From: an uncultured Eubacteriales bacterium
GTDB lineage: Bacteria > Bacillota > Clostridia > Oscillospirales > CAG-272
Reading direction: 5' to 3'
DNA length: 64,000 bases
Assembly: GCA_934394585.1 (NCBI GenBank)
Contig: CAKRQU010000006.1
Coordinates: forward strand, 16,107 to 80,106
Every line of letters begins with the position of its first letter. Position 1 is the first letter of the stretch. Position numbers and translations under genes: made by a program. Below, piece by piece: positions 8,243 to 17,173 of the stretch. The notes beneath the pieces were generated by a model. The model saw only the letters and a list, made by a program, of their open reading frames with translations. It was not told the DNA's origin and did not search any database.

Positions 8243-9150
8243 TTTGGACGCAGATAAAAGTAAAATGCAATGTGACCGATCTTGAAACGGTGAGCGCAGT
8301 GATGTCCATGATGGACAATTTTATAATGACCGAGGATTACCGCGATATAGATACGGAGCTGAAAAGCGTATACGGCGATCTGATAGACGAAAGCATTCTG
8401 AAAGCCGACAAAACAAAAGGCTCGTGCAGCATATTTGTGCCGGAGGAAAAGAATATTTCGGAATATATTTCTTATATAAACGAGCGTCTGCCCATGCTCG
8501 GCATTCCTTACGAAACGGAAATAATAAATACCGCGGATGAGGAATGGTCCACCGCATGGAAAAAATATTACAAGCCGACGCCGATAGGCGAAAAAATCGT
8601 AATAGTGCCCAGCTGGGAACATTACGACAAAAAAGACGGTGAAATAATAATAGATATGGATCCCGGAATGGCTTTCGGCACGGGTACGCATGAAACCACG
8701 CGGCTGTGTGCCACGCTTCTCGAAAAAAATATAAAGCCGGGCGATAAAATGCTCGACGTCGGCAGCGGTAGCGGCATACTCGCTATATGCGGAGCGAAGC
8801 TCGGCGCTTCCTCCTGCTTTGCCTGTGATATAGACCCCGTGGCTGTCCGAACGGAAAAGGAAAATTTCGAGCGCAACAAATGCGATAATATCACCTGCGC
8901 CGTTTCCGACCTGCTCGCGGGCGTGCCGGATGAAAAATACGATATCGTCACGGCAAATATCGTCGCCGATATAATAATCCGTATGGCGCCGGATATAGGT
9001 AAATACATGCGCGACGGCGCGCTCATCATAGTTTCGGGCATAATAGATGTGCGCGAAAAAGATGTGGACAAGGCGATGGCGGAATGCGGATTTACAAAAA
9101 CAGAGGCGCTTTATGACGGCGGCTGGTGCGCGGAGGTTTTCAGAAAATAA
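8239..9150 (+). CDS. prmA: Ribosomal protein L11 methyltransferase PrmA
   Basis: PrmA trimethylates ribosomal protein L11 using S-adenosylmethionine. The 303-residue protein has an N-terminal substrate-recognition domain (EEWSTAWKKYYKPTPIGEKIVIVPSW) and a Rossmann methyltransferase domain with DPGMAFGTGTHETT, MLDVGSGSGILAI and ANIVADIIIRMAP (NxxA-type active-site region). The start is GTG at 8239 and overlaps the dnaJ stop (GTGA), indicating translational coupling. dnaJ-prmA-rsmE is a standard Clostridia order. Confidence 0.95.
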   Translation: MIWTQIKVKCNVTDLETVSAVMSMMDNFIMTEDYRDIDTELKSVYGDLIDESILKADKTKGSCSIFVPEEKNISEYISYINERLPMLGIPYETEIINTADEEWSTAWKKYYKPTPIGEKIVIVPSWEHYDKKDGEIIIDMDPGMAFGTGTHETTRLCATLLEKNIKPGDKMLDVGSGSGILAICGAKLGASSCFACDIDPVAVRTEKENFERNKCDNITCAVSDLLAGVPDEKYDIVTANIVADIIIRMAPDIGKYMRDGALIIVSGIIDVREKDVDKAMAECGFTKTEALYDGGWCAEVFRK

Positions 9151-9233
9151 GCGATTTCGCGCGATCGCAAGGCATTATTCATAAAAAACAGCGTATTATT
9201 TATAAATAATGAGGAAAAATTTTCATAAATACT

Positions 9234-9262
9234 TTGACAAACGGCTTATTTTGTTGTATAAT
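9234..9262 (+). promoter_or_regulatory. Sigma-A promoter upstream of rsmE
   Basis: TTGACA at 9234-9239, a 17-base spacer and TATAAT at 9257-9262: a perfect consensus promoter. It would transcribe rsmE from a ~125-nt leader independently of the heat-shock operon. I see no clear riboswitch in the leader. Confidence 0.85.
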
Positions 9263-9393
9263 ACAGAAAGGATTGCGAAAGTCCGCTTTTATACGAAGCC
9301 GTTTGTCTTTATCTGGCAAAAGGCTATGCGGAGATTTATTTCTTCGCATATTTTGCGTAAAAAGGCAAGTACGTCTTTTTTTGAGGTGCGCCT

Positions 9394-10134
9394 ATGCCGA
9401 GATTTTTTGTTCCGCAAAATCAGATATACGACAGCGAGATAGTTATTCTCGGCGATGATGCAAAGCATATAATTTCTTCTTTGCGGATGCGCGTGGGAGA
9501 GAGCATCACCGTATGCGATATGCAGAATACCGATTATTTCTGCCGCATAGCCTCCGTAGACGGGGGCGCTGTCCGTGCGCAGATATCGGAAACCGCTCCG
9601 TCAAAAACGGAATTTCCGATGAAAATACGCCTTTTTCAGTCTATGCCGAAAGGCGATAAATTCGAATATATCGTGCAGAAATCCGTGGAAATGGGCGTAT
9701 GCGAGATAATTCCCGTTTTTTCTTCGCGTTGTGTCGTAAAGCCGGACCCGTCGCGTGAGGAAAAAAAGCTGGAAAGATACAGACGCATAGCATACGAGGC
9801 GGCAAAGCAGTGCGGGAGGGGAATAATTCCTTTTATATGCGCTCCGCTTTCGTTCGGCATGGCGGCGGATTTTGCCGCGGGTGACGGATTGTCGCTTATC
9901 TGCTACGAAAACGAACATTCCGTTTCGATAAAGGACGCTTTGCTTTCACGGAAAAAGGGCGATATTTCACCGATATCGTTTTTTATAGGTCCGGAGGGCG
10001 GATATTCCGAAGAAGAAATAAAAAGAGCCGGCAGTGCCGGCATAAAGTCGGTTTCTCTCGGAAACCGTATACTCAGATGCGAAACGGCATCGGGTTTTGC
10101 CCTCGCGTGCGCTTCATTCGCACTTGAACTTTAA
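9394..10134 (+). CDS. rsmE: 16S rRNA (uracil-1498-N3) methyltransferase RsmE
   Basis: RsmE is a SPOUT-class methyltransferase acting on U1498 of 16S rRNA. It has an N-terminal PUA-like domain (MPRFFVPQNQIYDSEIVILGDDAKHI). The SPOUT domain contains the conserved FIGPEGGYSEEEI loop and SLGNRILRCETA knot. At 246 residues the length is normal. The ATG is preceded by GAGGTG. Confidence 0.95.
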   Translation: MPRFFVPQNQIYDSEIVILGDDAKHIISSLRMRVGESITVCDMQNTDYFCRIASVDGGAVRAQISETAPSKTEFPMKIRLFQSMPKGDKFEYIVQKSVEMGVCEIIPVFSSRCVVKPDPSREEKKLERYRRIAYEAAKQCGRGIIPFICAPLSFGMAADFAAGDGLSLICYENEHSVSIKDALLSRKKGDISPISFFIGPEGGYSEEEIKRAGSAGIKSVSLGNRILRCETASGFALACASFALEL

Positions 10135-10194
10135 AAGCATATCTAACGGCGTATGATATGCGAAAAATAAAACACTAAAATTTACCGCCGGGAA

Positions 10195-10998
10195 ATGGAA
10201 ACCGATATGAATACCAACGCAAACAAAAAGAAATACGACGCAAAGGCGGACGAAACCGCGATTTTCAGAGTTCTTGCGCTCATATTTGCCGCCATTGTAG
10301 GATTCGGAGCACTCTCGCTTCTCGATACGTATAAAAGCAAGCTTTTCTCGTACATTATGAACGGGGATAAGCCCGTTATCACGGTGATGACGATAGTTAT
10401 TTCCGTTTTCGCGCTCATCGCGGCGCTTTCCGTGGCTTATTTCGTATATTGCAGAAAGAAAAAGACGGATGAATCCCGCAGAGCAGTGACTTCTTTCGGA
10501 ATAATGTTTTCCGCGCTTTTCGTGCTTGTTTCGCTCATACTCGTGCGTTTCCTCACAAACGCCATGATAAAGGTGGAAGTGCTTTTCTTTGCCACGGTGA
10601 TACTTGCTTTCATTTATAATATCTGCCCGAAAAGCTTTTTCGGCTTTTCACTTTTCTCCGCGGTGTCCGGAGCGGCGCTTTACTATATAGGCAGCGGAAA
10701 TACAAATTACGGACTTGACAAAGCTTTTCAGATAATTTCGTATGTATACGCCTTCGCGGCTCCCATAGCTGTTGTCGTGCTCGCGATACTCGGTTCGAAA
10801 AAGGGCAAATCCGCTCTTTTTGCCAAAGACGGCGGCGATATGAAATTCTATAATATATTCAGACTGATCATGGCGGCGCTGCTTCTTGTATTTGCGATAG
10901 TTTGCATGCTCGCAAATTTCATTACGGTGTATCTTATCGCGGCATATTTTGTTATATATCTTGTGCTTGGTATATTTTGCACTATTAAAATGATGTGA
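10195..10998 (+). CDS. Multi-pass membrane protein of unknown function
   Basis: I do not recognise a family. The 267-residue protein has a hydrophilic Lys/Asn-rich N-terminus and then about seven hydrophobic segments, beginning with IFRVLALIFAAIVGFGALSLL and ending with a pair near residues 215-265. No catalytic motif, cysteine cluster or transporter signature is apparent. It sits between rsmE and a CdaR-type regulator, with a separate promoter for the latter. The start may be at 10195 or 12 bases later (METDM...); neither has a strong Shine-Dalgarno site. Confidence 0.75.
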   Translation: METDMNTNANKKKYDAKADETAIFRVLALIFAAIVGFGALSLLDTYKSKLFSYIMNGDKPVITVMTIVISVFALIAALSVAYFVYCRKKKTDESRRAVTSFGIMFSALFVLVSLILVRFLTNAMIKVEVLFFATVILAFIYNICPKSFFGFSLFSAVSGAALYYIGSGNTNYGLDKAFQIISYVYAFAAPIAVVVLAILGSKKGKSALFAKDGGDMKFYNIFRLIMAALLLVFAIVCMLANFITVYLIAAYFVIYLVLGIFCTIKMM

Positions 10999-11024
10999 AT
11001 TTAGATATTTTTACGAAAAAACTA

Positions 11025-11053
11025 TTGAAATTCCACAAAATTTGAGTTAGAAT
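11025..11053 (+). promoter_or_regulatory. Sigma-A promoter of the CdaR-type regulator
   Basis: TTGAAA at 11025-11030, a 17-base spacer and TAGAAT at 11048-11053. A GAGAGGAG Shine-Dalgarno site follows ahead of the ATG at 11118. Confidence 0.7.
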
Positions 11054-11117
11054 ATATATGTATAGTTAAAAACTTCGCGAAAACGACGTTTTTCGCGGCG
11101 CGAGAGGAGTAAAAAAT

Positions 11118-12203
11118 ATGTCGAGCAGATTATTTCAGGGTGTGATACACCAGATGAAAGATGCTATAGGCAGAACCATCGGCGTTATCGACGATAACGG
11201 CGTGATAGTTGCCTGCAGCGATCTGATGAAAATAGGCGAAACAAAGCAGAATATAAAAGAGGAAATAAATTACGTTTCCGATATGGTGAAATACGGCGGC
11301 TACACATACAGACCCATGTCGCAGGATACCGATTCCGAATATATAGTATTTATACAGGGAGAGGACGACATGGCGGCGCAGATGTCCAGCGTGCTCGCCG
11401 TGGCGCTGAATAATATAAAGAATTATCACGATGACAAATACGACAAAACTTCCTTTATAAAAAATGCGCTTCTCGACAATGTTCTCCCCGGAGATATGTA
11501 TATCAGAAGCAAGGAGCTGAATTTTGCCGCAGATGTATGGCGTGTGGTTTACCTTATAAAATTCACCTCAAATACGGAAACATCGCCTTTTGACATAATC
11601 CAGAATATGTTCCCGAATTCAAATCAGGATTATGTGATAAGCACGGGCGAACGCGATATAGTTCTGGTCCGCGAAATCAAGCCGGAAACAGAGCTTGCCG
11701 AGCTGGAAAAGACAGCTACGGAAATAGCCGATACGCTCGCCTCCGAATTTTATGCGAAAATTTCCATAGGCATCGGCAGTCCCGCCGAAAATATAAAGGA
11801 TATTTCCCGCTCTTACAGAGAGGCGCAGGCGGCGCTGGAGGTAGGTCATATATTCGATTCCGACAAACGCATAGTAAGCTATGAAAATCTCGGTATCGGC
11901 AGACTTATTTATCAGCTTCCCGTTACGCTTTGCGAGATATTCCTGAATGAAGTTTTCCAGAAAGGCTCAATTGACGCGCTCGACAGGGAAACTCTTTCCA
12001 CGATACAGAGCTTTTTCGAGAACAATCTGAATGTTTCAGAAACATCGAGAAAAATGTTTGTTCACAGAAACACTCTCGTATACAGACTCGACAAAATCAA
12101 AAAGATAACAGGGCTGGATCTTCGCGAATTCGAAAACGCGATCACCTTCAAGGTAGCTCTGATGGTCAGAAGCTATCTTAATTCAAAGAGCAACAGATAT
12201 TGA
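11118..12203 (+). CDS. CdaR/PucR-type transcriptional regulator
   Basis: A 361-residue regulator with an N-terminal sugar-diacid-recognition-like sensor (residues ~1-130, with IGVIDDNGVIVACSDLMKIGE). A GGDEF-like middle domain follows (SIGIGSPAENIKDISRSYREAQAALEVG). The C-terminal PucR helix-turn-helix is ENNLNVSETSRKMFVHRNTLVYRLDKI with FKVALMVR. Family members regulate sugar-diacid or purine use, or broader metabolism; the ligand here cannot be told. No catabolic operon is next to it, so it may be a global regulator. It is monocistronic, with its own promoter and terminator. Confidence 0.85.
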   Translation: MSSRLFQGVIHQMKDAIGRTIGVIDDNGVIVACSDLMKIGETKQNIKEEINYVSDMVKYGGYTYRPMSQDTDSEYIVFIQGEDDMAAQMSSVLAVALNNIKNYHDDKYDKTSFIKNALLDNVLPGDMYIRSKELNFAADVWRVVYLIKFTSNTETSPFDIIQNMFPNSNQDYVISTGERDIVLVREIKPETELAELEKTATEIADTLASEFYAKISIGIGSPAENIKDISRSYREAQAALEVGHIFDSDKRIVSYENLGIGRLIYQLPVTLCEIFLNEVFQKGSIDALDRETLSTIQSFFENNLNVSETSRKMFVHRNTLVYRLDKIKKITGLDLREFENAITFKVALMVRSYLNSKSNRY

Positions 12204-12213
12204 TAAAGACTTC

Positions 12214-12253
12214 GGAGCGGACTGTTTTCTCGGACAGGTTCGCTCCTTTGCGG
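12214..12253 (+). terminator. Terminator after the CdaR-type regulator
   Basis: GGAGCG...CGCTCC stem with a long loop that holds a second short pairing (CTGT/ACAG), followed by TTTG. The U-run is short, so efficiency may be moderate. Confidence 0.6.
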
Positions 12254-12293
12254 AATAACCTTTTTTACAAAAAATATTTTGCGGAGATTTTTT

Positions 12294-13604
12294 ATGGATA
12301 ATAACGAAGAAAAGAATGAAATGATGCCTTCCGCCGCGGAAACGCAGGGAAAAGTATCTGTCGGCACTCCCGAACCGCTGGCGAAAAAACCGAAAAGAAA
12401 AATATCGATAGGGCTTTCTGTTTTCATCACTGTGATAGCGATGTTTCTCACATTCCAGTCCACGTATATAGTGATGAGCGAAAAGAGCAAAACAGCGGTA
12501 AACGAAGCGCGCGGAGAGATAGCGAAATACGGCGATCTTTTCGACATGATAGAGATTTTCAAAAATCATTATATCTACGACGTGGATGACGAGCTTATAA
12601 ACGACGGGCTTCTTCATGCCTACGCTTATTATTCCGGCGACAAATATGCCGTATATTACAACGGCGAGGAATGGGCGGATTTCGTAAACAAAATGAGCGG
12701 CAATAATGTCGGCATAGGTGTTTACGTCACGAGCGCGGAAAACGGAATAGAAATTCTCCACGTAATGAGCGGAACTCCCGCGGAAAAAGCGGGCTTCATG
12801 AAAGGCGATATCGTAGTTGCCATAGACGGAAAAGACATTACCAAAATGGCGTATAATGATGCCGTGACGCTCGTCGCGGGAGAGGTCGGTTCTCAGGTCA
12901 CGCTCACGGTACTGCGCAACGGGAAAAATATCGATCTGGTAGCCACGAGAGATAATTACGAGGCGCAGACGGTAATCGCCGAAACTTTCGAGCGCGACGG
13001 CAAAAAAGTCGGATATATTCATATAACGAATTTCTACAGCGTTACGACAAAGCAGGTTATGGCTGCCGTAGAGGCTGCAAAGCAGGAGGGCTGCAAGGCG
13101 CTCATATTCGATGTCCGCGGAAATCCCGGCGGTGAGCTTTCCGCCGTGTGCCATACGCTGGATTACCTGCTGCCCGAGGGTCCTATAGTGCGCACATTCA
13201 GACGCGACGGCGACAAGCTGACGCAGGAGCCGATAGAATACAAATCGGGAGCGAGCTGCATCGATCTGCCGATGGTTGTTCTGGCGGACGAAAATTCCGC
13301 TTCTGCGGCAGAGCTTTTCACATCGACGCTCCGCGATTACAATAAAATAACGCTGGTCGGCAAAAACACTTACGGCAAGGGTTGCGGTCAGACGGGCTAT
13401 GCGGTAGGCGACGGCTACCTGATGGTGACATCGTTCCTCTATGCTCCGCCTTACTCCGACAATTTCGACGGAAAGGGAATAGCACCCGATATAGAAGTGG
13501 ATCTCGCCGAGGAATACAAAAACAAAAATATCATGTCGCTTACATTAGAGCAGGACGCACAGCTTCTGGAAGCGCTTGAGCAGGCATTTTCGAAAATAAA
13601 TTAA
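12294..13604 (+). CDS. S41 family C-terminal processing peptidase (CtpA-like)
   Basis: A membrane-anchored serine protease of the tail-specific family. The 436-residue protein has a cytoplasmic N-terminus (~40 residues), one transmembrane segment (ISIGLSVFITVIAMFLTFQS) and a PDZ domain (about residues 140-225, NVGIGVYVTSAENGIEIL through QVTLTVLRNGK). The S41 catalytic domain has ENSASAAELFTS (nucleophilic Ser) and GKNTYGKG (catalytic Lys). The ATG at 12294 follows GCGGAG; an upstream TTG was rejected. greA follows after 38 bases. Confidence 0.92.
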   Translation: MDNNEEKNEMMPSAAETQGKVSVGTPEPLAKKPKRKISIGLSVFITVIAMFLTFQSTYIVMSEKSKTAVNEARGEIAKYGDLFDMIEIFKNHYIYDVDDELINDGLLHAYAYYSGDKYAVYYNGEEWADFVNKMSGNNVGIGVYVTSAENGIEILHVMSGTPAEKAGFMKGDIVVAIDGKDITKMAYNDAVTLVAGEVGSQVTLTVLRNGKNIDLVATRDNYEAQTVIAETFERDGKKVGYIHITNFYSVTTKQVMAAVEAAKQEGCKALIFDVRGNPGGELSAVCHTLDYLLPEGPIVRTFRRDGDKLTQEPIEYKSGASCIDLPMVVLADENSASAAELFTSTLRDYNKITLVGKNTYGKGCGQTGYAVGDGYLMVTSFLYAPPYSDNFDGKGIAPDIEVDLAEEYKNKNIMSLTLEQDAQLLEALEQAFSKIN

Positions 13605-13642
13605 AACTATTCAACACAATACAAAAGGGAGATATTCTGAAA

Positions 13643-14119
13643 ATGGCAAAACAGATTGTAATGACCGAGAGCGGTCTTGAAAAGCTGAAAAAGGAACTGG
13701 ATTTTCTCAAAAGCGTAAAGCGTAAAGAGGCTGCCGAGAATGTCGGCATAGCGCGTTCTTTCGGCGACCTGAGCGAAAACAGCGAGTATGACGAAGCCAA
13801 AAACGAGCAGGCAAAAGTAGAGGCGCAGATAGCGGAGCTGGAAGAAACGATAAAGCACGTTACCGTGATAGCCGATGATGAAATACAGACGGACTCCGTA
13901 AGACCCGGAGTTACCGTGACTGTACTCGATATGGAATATGACGAGGAGGACGATTTCACCATTGTAAATACGCACGAGGTGGATCCCGCTACGAGAAAAA
14001 TTTCCGATCAGTCGCCCATAGGGAAGGCGCTCATAGGTTCCAAGGTCGGCGATACCGTAACGGTGGAAGTTCCCGACGGCACGGTACAGTACAAAATAGT
14101 AAAGATAACAAGACACTGA
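13643..14119 (+). CDS. greA: Transcription elongation factor GreA
   Basis: GreA rescues backtracked RNA polymerase by stimulating transcript cleavage. The 158-residue protein has the N-terminal coiled coil with ARSFGDLSENSEYDEAKNEQ, holding the acidic D/E pair at the tip. The C-terminal FKBP-like domain contains SDQSPIGKALIGSKVGDTVTVEVPDG. It is immediately upstream of lysS (24 bases), the usual Firmicutes arrangement. Confidence 0.96.
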   Translation: MAKQIVMTESGLEKLKKELDFLKSVKRKEAAENVGIARSFGDLSENSEYDEAKNEQAKVEAQIAELEETIKHVTVIADDEIQTDSVRPGVTVTVLDMEYDEEDDFTIVNTHEVDPATRKISDQSPIGKALIGSKVGDTVTVEVPDGTVQYKIVKITRH

Positions 14120-14143
14120 AATTTTTTATAGAGGAGAAAAAGT

Positions 14144-16108
14144 ATGGCAGAATTTGAAAATCAAAATCCCGCAGAGGAGCTTACCGAAGAAAAGCTCAAT
14201 GAGATTTTGCAGATAAGACGCGACAAGCTCGCCGCTCTGAGAGCAGACGGAAAAGATCCATTTACCGTAGTAAAATACGATATAAGCACGCACGCCTCGG
14301 ATATCAAAAACGATTTTGAAGGATTTGAGGGCAAAAGCGTTTCCGTCGCCGGCAGAATGATGAGCCGCCGCATAATGGGCAAAGCTTCCTTCATGGATCT
14401 GCGCGACGGCACCGACAGAATACAGATATATGTAAAGCGCGACGACGTGGGCGAAGAGGATTATGCCGCATTCAAAAAATGCGATATCGGCGATATTTTC
14501 GGTATCGAAGGCATAGTTTTCCGCACGCAGATGGGTGAGATATCCGTCCATGCCACAAAAATAAAACTGCTTTCCAAATCGCTGCTTCCTCTCCCCGAAA
14601 AATATCACGGGCTCAAGGATACGGATCTGCGCTATCGTCAGAGATATGTGGATCTCATAGTAAATCCCGAAGTCCGCGAAACTTTTGCAAAGCGTTCCGC
14701 CATAATACGCGAAATACGCAGATTTCTTGATGACAAGGGATTTTGCGAGGTGGAAACGCCCGTGCTTCACAATATAGCGGGCGGTGCTTCCGCGCGTCCT
14801 TTCATCACGCATCACAATGCGCTTGATATACCCATGTATATGAGAATAGCTCTGGAACTTCATCTGAAGCGCCTTATCGTCGGAGGATTTGAAAAGGTTT
14901 ACGAGATAGGCAGAGTTTTCCGCAATGAGGGCATGGATACAAGACACAATCCCGAATTTACTCTGCTGGAGCTTTATCAGGCATATACCGATTTTGAAGG
15001 CATAATGAACCTGACAGAGGAGCTGATACGCACCGTGGCTAAAAATGTGCTCGGTACGGAAAAACTTAATTATGCGGGAATAGATATCGACCTCGAAAAG
15101 CCTTTTGCCAGAATGAAAATGGTAGAAGCGGTGAAGCTTTATTCCGGCGTGGATTTCGATAAAATCACCACGCTCGAAGAGGCGAGAGCCGTCGCAAAGG
15201 AGCATAATATCGCATACGAGGAACGTCACAAGACAGGTGACATAATAAATCTTTTCTTTGATGAATACGTAGAGGCGAAGCTCATTCAGCCGACATTCAT
15301 CACGCATTACCCGGTAGAGATTTCTCCGCTGGCAAAGAAAGATCCCGCAGATACGAGATATACACAGCGTTTTGAACTTTTCATTGTCGGAAGAGAGCAC
15401 GGAAATGCTTTCTCCGAGCTGAATGACCCGATAGATCAGCGCGAACGTTTTGAAGCGCAGGCTCTGCTGAAAGCACAGGGCGACGAAGAGGCTTGCGACA
15501 TAGACGACGATTATATATGCGCGCTGGAATACGGCATGCCTCCCACGGGCGGACTCGGAATAGGCGTGGACAGACTGGTAATGCTTCTCACAGGAGAAGA
15601 AAACATTCGCGACGTAATCCTTTTCCCGACGATGAAGCCTCTCACGGACGGCAAAAAGAAAGCCGACGCCAATCCCGCTGAAGAAGCAAAGGCGGAAGCG
15701 ACAGCCGAAAAGGCTGTCGAGCCGGAAATCATAGATTTTTCCAAAGTTGAAATAGAGCCGCTTTTCAGGGACTATGTGGATTTTGAAACTTTTGCAAAGT
15801 CCGATTTCAGAGCGGTGAAGGTTATCGCCTGCGAAGCCGTACCGAAATCGAAGAAGCTGCTGAAATTCACTCTCGACGACGGCACCGGCGAAAACAGAAC
15901 GATACTCAGCGGCATTCATGCTTACTACGAGCCGGAAGAGCTCGTAGGCAAGACGTGCATCGCCATCACAAACCTGCCTCCGAGAGCCATGATGGGCATC
16001 GAATCATGCGGTATGCTCATCAGTGCAGTTCACCACGAGGAAGGCGAAGAAAAGCTCCATCTCCTGATGGTGGATAATCACATTCCCGCAGGAGCAAAGC
16101 TTTATTGA
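14144..16108 (+). CDS. lysS: Lysyl-tRNA synthetase (class II) fused to a C-terminal tRNA-binding domain
   Basis: A class II LysRS that charges tRNA-Lys. Residues 1-~505 form a normal enzyme. It has an anticodon-binding OB fold (SVAGRMMSRRIMGKASFMDLRDG), motif 2 (FEKVYEIGRVFRNEGMDTRHNPEFT) and motif 3 (GLGIGVDRLVMLLTG). An Ala/Glu/Lys-rich linker (ANPAEEAKAEATAEKAVEP) then leads to a ~110-residue EMAP/Trbp111-type tRNA-binding domain (FAKSDFRAVKVIACEAVPKSKKLLKFTLD...NLPPRAMMGIESCGMLISA). That domain is usually found at the end of methionyl-tRNA synthetase. Total 654 residues against ~490-500 for ordinary LysRS. No T-box leader is visible upstream. Confidence 0.96.
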   Translation: MAEFENQNPAEELTEEKLNEILQIRRDKLAALRADGKDPFTVVKYDISTHASDIKNDFEGFEGKSVSVAGRMMSRRIMGKASFMDLRDGTDRIQIYVKRDDVGEEDYAAFKKCDIGDIFGIEGIVFRTQMGEISVHATKIKLLSKSLLPLPEKYHGLKDTDLRYRQRYVDLIVNPEVRETFAKRSAIIREIRRFLDDKGFCEVETPVLHNIAGGASARPFITHHNALDIPMYMRIALELHLKRLIVGGFEKVYEIGRVFRNEGMDTRHNPEFTLLELYQAYTDFEGIMNLTEELIRTVAKNVLGTEKLNYAGIDIDLEKPFARMKMVEAVKLYSGVDFDKITTLEEARAVAKEHNIAYEERHKTGDIINLFFDEYVEAKLIQPTFITHYPVEISPLAKKDPADTRYTQRFELFIVGREHGNAFSELNDPIDQRERFEAQALLKAQGDEEACDIDDDYICALEYGMPPTGGLGIGVDRLVMLLTGEENIRDVILFPTMKPLTDGKKKADANPAEEAKAEATAEKAVEPEIIDFSKVEIEPLFRDYVDFETFAKSDFRAVKVIACEAVPKSKKLLKFTLDDGTGENRTILSGIHAYYEPEELVGKTCIAITNLPPRAMMGIESCGMLISAVHHEEGEEKLHLLMVDNHIPAGAKLY

Positions 16109-16140
16109 CAAAAAAACACGGCGCATGAAAGGAGCGGGCT

Positions 16141-16779
16141 ATGAAAAAGTGGCTTGAAAATTACTGGTACCATTACAAATGGCATACTGTTTTCGGTGTA
16201 GCCGGCGTAATTCTTGTTATTGTGCTGATAGTACAGCTCGCTTCCAAGGTAAATTACGATGCTCTTTTCATGTATGTCGGCGACGATAATATTTCCGCGA
16301 CAGAGCATACCGAAATGGTGAAAGCTCTCGAAAAAAACTGCACCGATATTACCGAAAACGGGAAAATAGAAATAAATTTCTCACGCACGGCGTTTATTTC
16401 CGATACGTCGGGCGCAGCCGATGCGCAGGTGAATGCGGTGGGTTCGGATTTCCTTTCCACATTGCTTCATCAGCCGTATTACATTTATTTCATACGCAAA
16501 GATGCATACGAGCAATATAAAGGCGCATTTGTTCCGCTTTCCGATATATTCGGCGACGAAATACCCGACAGCGCCTACGATGACAAAGGAATACTTCTTG
16601 CAGAAACCGATTTTTACAGAAACAATTCCGTTTTTTCCTGCATGAGTGACGATGTCATCATTGCGCTGAAAGAAAAGCCATACGTTTTCTCTGTTTTCGG
16701 CAATCAGAAGAAAGCGGAAGAAAAATCTTTCCGCGCGCATCTGTCAATATTCAGGGATATAGTGCTTTCCGGAAAATAA
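16141..16779 (+). CDS. Single-pass membrane protein of unknown function
   Basis: I do not recognise a named family. The 212-residue protein has a short cytoplasmic start (MKKWLENYWYHYKWHTVFG), one transmembrane helix (VAGVILVIVLIVQLASKV) and a ~175-residue extracytoplasmic domain without cysteine pairs or a catalytic signature. A GAAAGGAG site precedes the ATG. It lies 32 bases after lysS and ahead of a tRNA cluster with its own promoter. Confidence 0.75.
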   Translation: MKKWLENYWYHYKWHTVFGVAGVILVIVLIVQLASKVNYDALFMYVGDDNISATEHTEMVKALEKNCTDITENGKIEINFSRTAFISDTSGAADAQVNAVGSDFLSTLLHQPYYIYFIRKDAYEQYKGAFVPLSDIFGDEIPDSAYDDKGILLAETDFYRNNSVFSCMSDDVIIALKEKPYVFSVFGNQKKAEEKSFRAHLSIFRDIVLSGK

Positions 16780-16814
16780 TCGTCAATTTTCGAAAATAAA
16801 AATAAAGATTTATA

Positions 16815-16843
16815 TTGACAAATCTGCACTTTTATGATATTAT
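16815..16843 (+). promoter_or_regulatory. Sigma-A promoter of the tRNA cluster
   Basis: TTGACA at 16815-16820, a 17-base spacer and TATTAT at 16838-16843 (overlapping a TATAAT). The tRNA-Gly begins about 30 bases downstream. Confidence 0.8.
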
Positions 16844-16871
16844 AATTAGGCGTTCGGTAAAGACGCCTGTC

Positions 16872-16945
16872 GCGGGTGTAGTTCAATGGTAGAACTCCAG
16901 CCTTCCAAGCTGGTCGCGTGGGTTCGATTCCCATCATCCGCTCCA
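16872..16945 (+). tRNA. tRNA-Gly (anticodon TCC)
   Basis: A complete cloverleaf. The acceptor GCGGGTG pairs with CATCCGC, the anticodon loop is CTTCCAA, the T loop is GGTTCGATTC and the terminal CCA is encoded. It is first of three tRNAs in a row, separated from the next by 2 bases. Confidence 0.96.
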
Positions 16946-16947
16946 AT

Positions 16948-17024
16948 GTGCCTTTAGCTCAGCTGGATAGAGCAACTGCCTTCTAAGCAGTAGGTCGGGG
17001 GTTCGAGTCCCTCAAGGCACGCCA
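16948..17024 (+). tRNA. tRNA-Arg (anticodon TCT)
   Basis: The acceptor GTGCCTT pairs with AAGGCAC, the anticodon loop is CTTCTAA, the T arm is GGGGGTTCGAGTCCCTC, and the discriminator G is followed by an encoded CCA. It is in the middle of the cluster. Confidence 0.96.
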
Positions 17025-17027
17025 TAC

Positions 17028-17105
17028 GGTGGATATAGCGCAGTTGGTTAGCGCGTCAGGTTGTGGCCCTGAAGGCCGTCGGTTCGAATCCGATTATCCA
17101 CCCCA
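17028..17105 (+). tRNA. tRNA-His (anticodon GTG)
   Basis: The acceptor GTGGATA pairs with TATCCAC. An extra 5' G (position -1, base 17028) faces C73, the identity element of tRNA-His. The anticodon loop is TTGTGGC and CCA is encoded. Confidence 0.96.
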
Positions 17106-17117
17106 TAAGAAAAAAGT

Positions 17118-17148
17118 GCGGCATATTTTTATATGTCGCTTTTTTATG
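17118..17148 (+). terminator. Terminator of the tRNA cluster
   Basis: GCGGCATAT / ATATGTCGC stem (one G-T pair) with a TTTT loop, followed by TTTTTT. Confidence 0.85.
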
Positions 17149-17173
17149 AAATTTTTTGCATGGAGTTTTAAAA

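Noticed and set aside
14120..14143. T-box or other leader for lysS
   Set aside because: Only 24 bases separate greA and lysS and no GGTGG-type T-box sequence or specifier stem is visible.
14126..15919. 597-codon open frame on the minus strand opposite lysS
   Set aside because: A shadow of the strongly biased lysS codons. The plus-strand frame has full LysRS homology and the minus frame has none.
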